From the NCBI GenBank assembly GCA_038211295.1, contig JBBQVS010000032.1, positions 1 through 39,196 on the forward strand: DNA of 39,196 bases, written 5' to 3'. This DNA comes from JBBQVS01 sp038211295. GTDB taxonomy: Bacteria > Chloroflexota > Ktedonobacteria > Ktedonobacterales > Ktedonobacteraceae. Of this stretch, positions 1 to 6,525 are shown in pieces. A program made the position numbers and the translations under genes. The notes beneath the pieces are model-generated. The model was not told the DNA's origin and did no database searches. It worked only from the letters and a program-made list of their open reading frames with translations. Each line of letters starts with the position of its first letter. Position 1 is the stretch's first letter.

Positions 1-29
1 ATGCGTTCAAGCTGACCAACGGTACTCAT
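1..29 (-). CDS. hsdR: Type I restriction endonuclease subunit R, first 9 codons only (runs off window)
   Basis: On the minus strand an ATG at 29-27 overlaps the hsdS stop codon by one base (TAATG) and opens a frame reading MSTVGQLER before the window ends. Many HsdR subunits begin with MSTVGQ(I/L)ER, and hsdR is the gene expected after hsdM and hsdS. HsdR supplies the ATP-dependent translocase and nuclease of the HsdR-M-S complex. The tight overlap with hsdS suggests translational coupling. Only nine residues are visible, so the call rests on this N-terminal signature and on context; whether the rest is intact cannot be seen. Confidence 0.75.
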
Positions 30-1285
30 TATACTAGCCTCGTCTTTCCGGTGAGCAATTCCTGCATCATCCCTTGCTTTAACGCGCGCGTCTTGTCGCG
101 CCTCTGCTCCAGTGCAACGATTTCCGCGTCCATGTCCGACAAGATGCTAGCGATAGCTTGTTGTTCTTTGATAAAGTGCAGCACAGGTAATGGATGATTA
201 ACAATTGCTTGTGCTGGTACTCGTTTTTGACCTGCACTTCCAATCATTTCGGATTCCAATTTTTCTCTAAATTCGTCGTTTTGAGTTTGGTAAAAAATGT
301 ATCGAGGAACTCCATTTCTGTTTGCTCTCAGAACATGAAATTCTGTACTACCAAATCCCGCCCGTGTTTTCATTGTGTCCAAACAAGCCCCTTTTCCATT
401 TTCAAAACAAGGGGTTATTTTAGCAACAAGAACATCACCACGCTCGAAGAAAGTGAACCCTTTTTTGATTGATGATGAAGGGACAATGTGTTCATTGAGA
501 ACGTGTCCGTTCTCAGAAACGTCTTCCATACGAATGAATGTGACTAAATCAGTATCACTAAGGTGTATTTTACTTGGGTTTAGCTCAAAAAAGTCTCCTA
601 GTTTCGCACTACCACTATTACTAAACCCCGGTAAGCGCGTTTTGCCCGTGAGTAGTTGCTGCATTGTCGCGTGCTTGATGTCGCGCAGCTTGGCGATGAG
701 TTGGTCGAGTGACGCAATCAGGGCGTCCACATCGCTTAGCGTGGTGGCAATGGCGCGTTGTTCTTTCTCCTTTTTTGGCATTGGCAGCAAAATATGTTTA
801 ATAATGGTAGAATTTAGATTTTCTTGGTTTCCGTTGTTGCTTAAGCCTCTGATTTTCTCATAGCGATATGAAAGGTTGAAGAAGGTGTATTTACTCGATA
901 TACCTCTATCTAACTTAATTGCTGCACAAGCTTGATTGATTGCGGCGTTTATCGCCAATTCCGCTACTTTCCCTCTTGTTTTGCCTTGACCATACATTGC
1001 CATAAGCAAGGTTCCCGGATTATAAACTCTTGTTGCCGAGTTCTCCAGCCCTTTTTTTGTTATAAATTCATTTGCTTCGTCGATTAAGTTGAAGTCAATT
1101 TGAGTAGTTGTCACCCAAGCTATATCATAACCCCAGTAAGTAGGATTTAATCTGTCTGGTGTACCACCAGAACTGATAATGGCAATTTCACCTAGCAGTT
1201 TTACTTCCCAATCTTCAGGTATCAGCCCTAACTCAGATTGCTTGTACCCAGGCTTTACATTTGGATTTTGTGCTGTTGTTACCAT
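29..1285 (-). CDS. hsdS: Type I restriction-modification specificity subunit HsdS
   Basis: This 418-aa DNA-recognition subunit directs the HsdM methyltransferase and HsdR nuclease to a bipartite site. It has the classic two-target-domain layout. The first half opens with an LGLIPEDWEV segment and ends in a conserved helical spacer near residues 175-220 (EQRAIATTLSDVDALIASL, then QQLLTGKTRLPGF). The second variable half ends in the matching spacer (EQQAIASILSDMDAEIVAL, then QELLTGKTRLV). The variable regions are visibly more AT-rich than the helical spacers and hsdM, as expected for domains exchanged between strains. The start ATG (1285) lies inside the end of hsdM, so the genes are translationally coupled. 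Length is normal for the family. Confidence 0.95.
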   Translation of the reverse strand: MVTTAQNPNVKPGYKQSELGLIPEDWEVKLLGEIAIISSGGTPDRLNPTYWGYDIAWVTTTQIDFNLIDEANEFITKKGLENSATRVYNPGTLLMAMYGQGKTRGKVAELAINAAINQACAAIKLDRGISSKYTFFNLSYRYEKIRGLSNNGNQENLNSTIIKHILLPMPKKEKEQRAIATTLSDVDALIASLDQLIAKLRDIKHATMQQLLTGKTRLPGFSNSGSAKLGDFFELNPSKIHLSDTDLVTFIRMEDVSENGHVLNEHIVPSSSIKKGFTFFERGDVLVAKITPCFENGKGACLDTMKTRAGFGSTEFHVLRANRNGVPRYIFYQTQNDEFREKLESEMIGSAGQKRVPAQAIVNHPLPVLHFIKEQQAIASILSDMDAEIVALEQRRDKTRALKQGMMQELLTGKTRLV

Positions 1286-3642
1286 GCGAACCCCATTGTT
1301 TTCAGGTGTGCCTCGACTTTGCTACTCAATATTTCGACTTCTCTGGTCAGTTTTGGCAGGGGCGTGGCGTAGCGTTCCGCGAGTTGCTGAATGCGTCCGG
1401 TCAGGGCCTGCGTGACGCGGTTGAGTTCGCTCTGGATGTCTGTCCCAAGTGTCGCCAGCCATTTATCGTCAATCACGAGCGTTTTTACCTCGGCCTCGGT
1501 TAGCGTGGTGTAGCGGGCGGCTACGCGCAGTTCAAGGTCTTTTTGTGCCTTCTTGATGCGTCTGCCCGCCTCCCCCTCCTGTTCCAGCCAGTCCAGATAG
1601 CGGTTGAGCATTCCCCGCTCGTCCAGCGCGTCGGGGTCGGTCAGGATATCTTTGAGGCGCAGATGAATGCTGCCCTTTGTGATCTTGCCTTTGTCGTTTT
1701 TTGCCTCTTCGAGTAGCCCGCCCTCGCCGCTGTGTTCCTCGTCCAATTCTTCTAGCTGACGCGTCACGGCTTCCCTGACCGCTTCGAGCTGCTCGATAGC
1801 CTGCCGCTCGCTCGCGAAGTAGCGATTGATGACAAGCTGCATCGGCACAAGCTCCCCGTTGGCCTTCCACCCGTCCAGCGCAATCATATACACGTCGTCC
1901 TGCATGGTCTCGCTCCAGTAGCTCATCACATGCTGGTACACGTCGTACTTATCAAGCAGTTTGGCGGAGCCAAAGATGTAGAGCGCGTCTTCGGCGAGTT
2001 CGGCGATCACCTGTTTGGGATGACAGCCCACGCCGAGACGCTGGAGCGCGGGCGTGTTGCGTGCCTGCCACTGCTCGAACAGCATCGTTATCGTGCGGGT
2101 ATACGCGACAAATTCGCTATGCGTCAAAATCGTCGGCTTCACCTGTGCCGCCTCGACGCGGAGCTGACTGTAGCCTGTGCGCGGCCCCGTCGCGAAAAGC
2201 TGATGTTGGAGTGCGGGAAACACCTGCCAGTAGCTTGTCAGCGCGTCGATGTCGCGGTCAGGAATGCCGCCGAGCAGGTGCGCCGCGATATCGTGCAGGT
2301 CTTCGGCCTCGCTACTGTCGATGTAGCGCGGAATGTTCAGGTTGTACTCGTTCCGCGCGATCTCCTCAAGGCTCACCATGCGCGAATAGCGGGGTAGCTC
2401 AAGCTGCTTATTGAACACGTCCACGATTTTATGAATGTCCTGATGGCGCAGACGGTTCTTGTTGCCATCCTTCACAAAGCCCTTGCTGGCATCGATCATG
2501 AAGATACCCGTGCGCCCCGCCGCTTTGCCCTTGTCAAGCACAAGAATACATGCCGGAATGCTCGTCCCATAGAACAGATTGGGCGGCAGGCCGATGATGC
2601 CCTTGATATAGCCGCGCCGCACAATATTGGTGCGCATCGTCGCCTCGGCATTGCCGCGAAAGAGAACGCCATGCGGCAAAATCACCGCGCCCCTGCCTGT
2701 GCTTTTAAGCGAGCGCAGGATATGTAGCAGAAACGCATAGTCGCCATTTTTATCGGGCGGCACGCCATCCTCGAAACGCCCAAACACATCATGGTACGGG
2801 TTGAAGCCATTGCTCCACGCCTTCGTCGAGAAGGGCGGATTGGCAACCGCGAAGTCGAAGGTTTTGAGGCTCGTATCGTCGCCTTCGGCCTTCCAGTAGG
2901 GACTGGAGAGCGAATTATCTTGATGAATTTCAGCCGTCGGGTGATTGTGCAGAATCATATTCATCTTGGCCAGGGCGGCAGTCGCGTTGTCCATCTCCTG
3001 CCCGTAGATGGTGATGCCCACGCTCGACTCGTCCGCCGCTTTGAGCAGCAGCGAACCGGAGCCACACGCCGGGTCATAGATCGTCTGGGCCTGATTGCTG
3101 ACGTTGTTCATGCCGATCACCTTCGCCATGATGCGCGAGACCTCGGACGGCGTGTAGAATTGCCCCTTGCTTTTGCCCGACTCTGTGGCGAAGTGGCGCA
3201 TCAAATACTCATAGGCGTCACCCAGCAGGTCGTCGCCTTCCGCGCGGTTCTTCCCCAGATCGAGCATATCATCGAAAATAGCGACGAGACTGGAAAGGCG
3301 GTCTTGCATCTCTTTGCCCTTGCCCAGCTTGTCGGGGTCGTTGAAGTCGGCGACGGTAATCACGCCTTTGAGGTTGGCGTTGGCTTCCGCGAGCTTAAAA
3401 ATAATGGTGTTGATTTTGTCGCCAATATCGACCTTGCCCTTGAGGGCGACCATATCGGCAAAGCTGCCGCCCGTCGGCACCTCAATCAGTGCGTGAGGTT
3501 GTCCGGCATACTTATCGGAAATATACTTGACGAACAGCAGAACGAGAATGTAATCCTTATACTGTGAGGCGTCCATGCCGCCGCGCAACGCATCGCACGA
3601 CTTCCACAAGGAGCTATACAGTTCACTTTTCTTGATTGCCAT
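1279..3642 (-). CDS. hsdM: Type I restriction-modification DNA methyltransferase subunit HsdM (N6-adenine)
   Basis: This 787-aa protein transfers a methyl group from S-adenosylmethionine to adenine in the site read by HsdS. Residues 1-130 are the HsdM N-terminal domain. QFYTP (161-165), DPACGSGSLL (190-199, AdoMet-binding motif I) and NPPF (268-271, catalytic motif IV) define the N6-adenine methylase core. It is longer than the roughly 500-530 residues of classical HsdM. The extra 250 or so C-terminal residues are charged and helix-rich (EQLEAVREAVTRQLEELDEE) and probably form a coiled coil. A GGGGGAT ribosome-binding site lies upstream of the ATG. The gene overlaps hsdS by 7 bases. It is the first gene of the operon and starts about 95 bp beyond the 3' end of tRNA-Sec. 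Confidence 0.95.
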   Translation of the reverse strand: MAIKKSELYSSLWKSCDALRGGMDASQYKDYILVLLFVKYISDKYAGQPHALIEVPTGGSFADMVALKGKVDIGDKINTIIFKLAEANANLKGVITVADFNDPDKLGKGKEMQDRLSSLVAIFDDMLDLGKNRAEGDDLLGDAYEYLMRHFATESGKSKGQFYTPSEVSRIMAKVIGMNNVSNQAQTIYDPACGSGSLLLKAADESSVGITIYGQEMDNATAALAKMNMILHNHPTAEIHQDNSLSSPYWKAEGDDTSLKTFDFAVANPPFSTKAWSNGFNPYHDVFGRFEDGVPPDKNGDYAFLLHILRSLKSTGRGAVILPHGVLFRGNAEATMRTNIVRRGYIKGIIGLPPNLFYGTSIPACILVLDKGKAAGRTGIFMIDASKGFVKDGNKNRLRHQDIHKIVDVFNKQLELPRYSRMVSLEEIARNEYNLNIPRYIDSSEAEDLHDIAAHLLGGIPDRDIDALTSYWQVFPALQHQLFATGPRTGYSQLRVEAAQVKPTILTHSEFVAYTRTITMLFEQWQARNTPALQRLGVGCHPKQVIAELAEDALYIFGSAKLLDKYDVYQHVMSYWSETMQDDVYMIALDGWKANGELVPMQLVINRYFASERQAIEQLEAVREAVTRQLEELDEEHSGEGGLLEEAKNDKGKITKGSIHLRLKDILTDPDALDERGMLNRYLDWLEQEGEAGRRIKKAQKDLELRVAARYTTLTEAEVKTLVIDDKWLATLGTDIQSELNRVTQALTGRIQQLAERYATPLPKLTREVEILSSKVEAHLKTMGFAW

Positions 3643-3694
3643 GGCGCAGGCTATCCCCCGTTAAATTTTTCTTGTATCGGATGCCGCGAAAGCA

Positions 3695-3716
3695 GTGAGC
3701 ATCAAAAGATGCTCAC
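3695..3716 (-). terminator. Perfect 9-bp hairpin downstream of tRNA-Sec
   Basis: GTGAGCATC and GATGCTCAC form a perfect 9-bp stem with a 4-base loop, about 20 bases beyond the 3' end of tRNA-Sec and just upstream of hsdM. On the minus strand the stem is followed by TGCTTTC, a weak U-rich tail. It is most likely the terminator of the tRNA transcript. With so poor a tail, some readthrough into hsdM is possible. Confidence 0.55.
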
Positions 3717-3737
3717 ATAGCTCTCCACAAAAAGAGG

Positions 3738-3833
3738 CAGAGGCGTATGGGAGTCGAACCCACCGAGGGCCGCGCGGAGCGACCCCCCAGCCGTTTTGAA
3801 GACGGTGAAACCCACCGGAGTCCCTACACCTCC
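3738..3833 (-). tRNA. selC: tRNA-Sec (anticodon TCA)
   Basis: The minus strand folds into a 96-nt selenocysteine tRNA, which decodes UGA as selenocysteine with SelA, SelB and SelD. The acceptor stem has 8 bp (GGAGGTGT with ACGCCTCT, including G-U pairs) rather than the usual 7. The discriminator is G73. The D arm is long, with a TCCGGTGG loop. The anticodon loop is CTTCAAA, giving anticodon TCA. A long GC-rich variable arm lies between the anticodon stem and the T arm (GTTCGACT). CCT rather than CCA follows the discriminator, so CCA would be added after transcription. These traits match bacterial tRNA-Sec and exclude tRNA-Trp. No selA, selB or selD gene and no obvious selenoprotein is in the window. 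Confidence 0.93.
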
Positions 3834-3848
3834 ATGTATGTGGCGTCT

Positions 3849-3877
3849 ATTGTGCCATTCCCGCAGGTGCTTGTCAA
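3849..3877 (-). promoter_or_regulatory. Sigma-70-type promoter for tRNA-Sec
   Basis: On the minus strand a perfect -35 TTGACA (3877-3872), a 17-base spacer and a -10 CACAAT (3854-3849, 4 of 6 consensus) place a transcription start about 10 bases before the tRNA-Sec 5' end at 3833. It sits just after the HAD hydrolase stop codon, so the tRNA appears to have its own promoter. Confidence 0.7.
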
Positions 3878-3879
3878 GC

Positions 3880-4542
3880 TTACACAAGCTGCTGAATACG
3901 CGCGGGGTTGACCTCAGTGAGGTCGCGCACGACGAGCGTTGCAACCTGTAAACCTGGCAACACGCGCCCATAGGCGACGGCGATACTATACATGCCGCCC
4001 GCACGCGCTGCCGCGATGCCCGCGACGGCATCCTCAATCACAAGACACCGCGACGGCACTACGTCTACCTCTTTCGCCGCTTTGAGGAAAATATCGGGCG
4101 CGGGCTTGCCATGTGGCACCGACTCGCCCGACACGAATTTGTCGATATAGCGGTCAAGGCCCAGCACCTCTTTGACAAGCGCGATGTTCGCGATTGGTGC
4201 CGACGAACCCAACGCCTGTGGATAGCCAGCGTCATGCAAGGCCCGCATCAACTCCTCGGCTCCCGGCAAGAAGGCCGCCGTCTCGCGCACATAGTCGCGG
4301 TAGTAGCCCTCTTTCCGATCCGCGAGTTGCCGCAGTTCTTCCGCCGACACGCTGCCCCACACAATTGGGATGATCGCGTCGTTGCGCCTGCCAAACGTGT
4401 TGTCAAACTGCTCGTCGCTGAACTCATGGCCCGTCTCGTGTCCCAGTCGTTGCCACGCCCTTCTATGATCCTCTTCACTATCGATTACCACGCCATCGAG
4501 GTCCCACAGAACCGCCTGTACCGCGCCAACTTTTTGCACCAT
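3880..4542 (-). CDS. HAD-superfamily hydrolase (beta-phosphoglucomutase/phosphatase type)
   Basis: This 220-aa soluble HAD phosphatase probably acts on a small sugar phosphate or similar metabolite; the substrate is not deducible. Motif I is DLDGVVIDSEE (nucleophile D14, acid/base D16). Motif II serine lies in LGSSAPIANI, motif III lysine in HGKPAPDIF and motif IV acids in CLVIEDAVAGIAAARAGG. The helical cap between motifs I and II is subfamily I, as in PGMB-like enzymes. The ATG at 4542 was chosen because it is preceded by AGGGAG and places motif I at residue 14. An upstream in-frame ATG at 4602 would add 20 unlikely residues. The gene diverges from the phenylacetate-CoA ligase, and tRNA-Sec lies 46 bp downstream. 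Confidence 0.88.
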   Translation of the reverse strand: MVQKVGAVQAVLWDLDGVVIDSEEDHRRAWQRLGHETGHEFSDEQFDNTFGRRNDAIIPIVWGSVSAEELRQLADRKEGYYRDYVRETAAFLPGAEELMRALHDAGYPQALGSSAPIANIALVKEVLGLDRYIDKFVSGESVPHGKPAPDIFLKAAKEVDVVPSRCLVIEDAVAGIAAARAGGMYSIAVAYGRVLPGLQVATLVVRDLTEVNPARIQQLV

Positions 4543-4731
4543 TATCTTGCTTGCTCCCTGCTGTCTTTTCGTTCTAGCATACCACGTCTCGCTTGCACGC
4601 ACGCCAGAACAATCTCGACAGGTATAGTATCATGTACTGTGTGCAACCTTGTAGGGCTTTGCATTGAGCCAGAACCACGCATGGATGCGTTGTGTATTTT
4701 TACCAGAAACTCCGGAGGAATATTTTCTAGT

Positions 4732-6093
4732 ATGAGCAGTATAAGCAGTACGAGTACCCGTAAATTTTTTAATGAAGAGCTAGAAACACTGCCCAAGAGC
4801 GCGTTACAAGCGTTGCAGTTACAGCGATTACAGGCTCTGGTCGAGCGCGTCTATACACAGAACCGCTTTTACCGTGAGTTATACGATGAAGCAGGGGTAA
4901 AGCCTGCCGACATCAAAACGCTCGCGGATATCCGCAAGTTGCCGTTCCTGGAGAAGAAAACCGTGCGTGCGGCATATCCTTATGGCATGGCTCTGGTTAG
5001 CCCCGGTGGTGCTGGTGGTGCGCTTGAAATTCACTCGACTAGTGGCACGACGGGAAAAAGTGTGCCAGTCTTCGCCACGAAAAAAGATATTGACTACTGG
5101 GCCGAGCTGAACGCCCGCGAACTGTGGATGACCGGGATGCGGCCTGGCGATGTGCTTATGAACTGCTACGGCTATGGCATGGCGACGGGCGGGTTTGGCT
5201 TTCACTACGGCGCGATGGCGATGGACGTGATGGCGATTCCCATGGGGTCGGACGCGCGTCAATATGACCGTATGCTGGACTTTATTCTCGACTTTGGCGT
5301 GACCGCCGTCTGTATGACGCCCTCGGTTGGCCTGTATGTTGGTGGGAAGGCGCGAGAGCGGGGTGTCAATTTCAAAGATACAAAACTCAAGATTGGCCTG
5401 TTCGGGGCCGAACCCTGGCCCTGGGAGACGCGCGTCAAGCTTGAAGAACTCTTCGGCTTTACCGCCTATGATGAGTTTGGTATGACCGAGCTGCTTGGGC
5501 CGGGCATGACGTGCGAGTGCGAGGTACGCGACGGAATGCACGCGTGGGCGGACGCCTTTCTAGTTGAATGCATCGATCCCGAAACGGGCGAACCTGTCGA
5601 GGATGGCAAAGATGGCGAGTTGGCTTGGACATGGCTTTCCGCCGATGGCACCGCGATGCTTCGCTACCGGAGTCGCGACCTCTCGCGCATATGGTGGGAA
5701 GAGCGGTGCGCGTGTGGACGCACGCATCCCAAGATTGGAGCCATCAAAGGGCGTAGCGACGACGCCGTTTCTATTCGCGGTCTAATCGTCTTCCCAAGTC
5801 AGGTTGAGGCAGCTCTGGTCAAGTTTCCCGAAACGGGGGCGAATTTCCGCATCATCGTCGATAAGCGGAACGAGCTTGACACGTTTGACCTCAAGGTCGA
5901 AGTCAAGGATGCCGCGCTTTTGAGCAATCCCGAACGCGCCCATACGCTGGGACGCGAGATGGCGGAAGCGGTCAAGACCATCACGGGCAACTCCCCCAAA
6001 GTCGAGCTTGTGCCAGCCGACAGTCTCCCGCGTGCCAGTGGCGGCGAGTCAAAGACTGCGAGTGCGCGTGTCGAAGACCGACGCAAAAAGTAA
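4732..6093 (+). CDS. paaK: Phenylacetate-CoA ligase family AMP-forming enzyme
   Basis: This 453-aa adenylate-forming ligase activates an aromatic acid, typically phenylacetate, to its CoA thioester through an acyl-AMP. Visible signatures are the P-loop HSTSGTTGKS (residues 101-110), the YDEFGMTELLGPG adenylate motif, a RYRSRDLSRI hinge and the PaaK C-terminal domain (GRSDDAVSIRGLIVFPSQVE). A CxC...CxCG-like cysteine set (TCECEVRDG and ERCACGRTH) is also typical of PaaK. GGAGGAA at 4714-4720 selects the ATG at 4732. The frame is open upstream to 4111, but that part is antisense to the HAD gene. No other paa genes are nearby, so it may serve salvage of phenylacetate or activation of a related aryl acid. 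Confidence 0.9.
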   Translation: MSSISSTSTRKFFNEELETLPKSALQALQLQRLQALVERVYTQNRFYRELYDEAGVKPADIKTLADIRKLPFLEKKTVRAAYPYGMALVSPGGAGGALEIHSTSGTTGKSVPVFATKKDIDYWAELNARELWMTGMRPGDVLMNCYGYGMATGGFGFHYGAMAMDVMAIPMGSDARQYDRMLDFILDFGVTAVCMTPSVGLYVGGKARERGVNFKDTKLKIGLFGAEPWPWETRVKLEELFGFTAYDEFGMTELLGPGMTCECEVRDGMHAWADAFLVECIDPETGEPVEDGKDGELAWTWLSADGTAMLRYRSRDLSRIWWEERCACGRTHPKIGAIKGRSDDAVSIRGLIVFPSQVEAALVKFPETGANFRIIVDKRNELDTFDLKVEVKDAALLSNPERAHTLGREMAEAVKTITGNSPKVELVPADSLPRASGGESKTASARVEDRRKK

Positions 6094-6121
6094 GCAAGGG
6101 GAGAAGGAAGAGAAATGTAGG

Positions 6122-6254
6122 GTAGCATGACAGGGGCTTGCCCCCGCCATGCTACTATACACGATTTAGCGTGGGTTCGCCACGCTATACAGGAGCCGCG
6201 GACGCGGCTGTACGCGTAATATAGTAGTGGCGGGGCTTGCCCCCGCCATGCTAC
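6122..6254. repeat. Cluster of four palindromic intergenic repeat hairpins
   Basis: Two copies of a palindromic unit (6122-6155 and 6224-6254) share an identical 23-base right half (6133-6155 and 6232-6254, core GGGGCTTGCCCCCGCC). The first folds into a 16-bp stem with two mismatches and a TT loop. Between them lie two more hairpins: TAGCGTGG/CCACGCTA (6167-6187) and TACA-GCCGCG/CGCGGC-TGTA with a GGA bulge (6188-6212). The cluster sits just downstream of paaK. The pattern fits REP-like or small mobile palindromes, and it may also protect or terminate the paaK transcript. I saw no other copy in the window. Confidence 0.8.
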
Positions 6255-6345
6255 CTTCTTCTACCTCCCTCCCCTCTTGCTTTCCTCCTCCCTTTTTGCT
6301 TTCCTCTTCCCCTCTGTCTCTCTCTGTTTCTTTTTGTTTCGTGTG
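6255..6345 (+). other. Polypyrimidine tract in the paaK to ABC-operon gap
   Basis: The gap from 6094 to 6441 contains the palindromic repeat cluster and then about 90 bases that are almost purely C and T on the plus strand. The long open frame through it encodes a meaningless Leu/Phe/Ser-rich string and is not a gene. A TATACT box near 6374 could be a -10 element for the ABC operon, but I see no good -35 partner. The rest holds nothing I recognise. Confidence 0.5.
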
Positions 6346-6441
6346 ATGTTTTGCTGCAACGTGGCGTATATACTATGCGTTATCTTCAATGAGAGCGTGA
6401 ACTTGCTATCTTTGCTTTTTCAGAAGAAAAGGAGGTCTTAC

Positions 6442-6513
6442 ATGGAAACAGCACAACGGATAGAAGCATACGCCGCTCTTATAGGAGTGTCCTCCTCTAC
6501 TTTACATCTTTGA
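6442..6513 (+). CDS. 23-aa leader peptide ORF upstream of the ABC transporter operon
   Basis: A very strong ribosome-binding site (AAAAGGAGG, 6427-6435) precedes ATG at 6442. The ORF encodes 23 residues, starting METAQRIEAY, and ends in TGA at 6511-6513, 12 bases before the substrate-binding-protein ATG. The second Shine-Dalgarno (GAAGGAGA) begins directly at this stop codon, so translation of the two is probably coupled. Inside the ORF, CCTCCT (6491-6496) can pair with AGGAG at 6483-6487, with the leader's own Shine-Dalgarno, or with that of the next gene. The peptide resembles no family I know. The signals suggest real translation, but function is inferred from position only. Confidence 0.5.
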   Translation: METAQRIEAYAALIGVSSSTLHL

Positions 6514-6525
6514 AGGAGATTACAG

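Noticed and set aside
2791..3567. Long open frame opposite hsdM
   Set aside because: It is a shadow of the GC-rich hsdM codons with no start signals or recognisable domain. Similar long shadows opposite paaK, cysS, metH and the ligases were dropped for the same reason.
4111..4731. N-terminal extension of the phenylacetate-CoA ligase frame
   Set aside because: It runs antisense through the HAD gene and lacks family similarity; GGAGGAA supports ATG 4732.
6277..6441. 78-aa ORF extending the leader peptide upstream
   Set aside because: The extension is a translation of the polypyrimidine tract; the strong ribosome-binding site at 6427-6435 points to ATG 6442.
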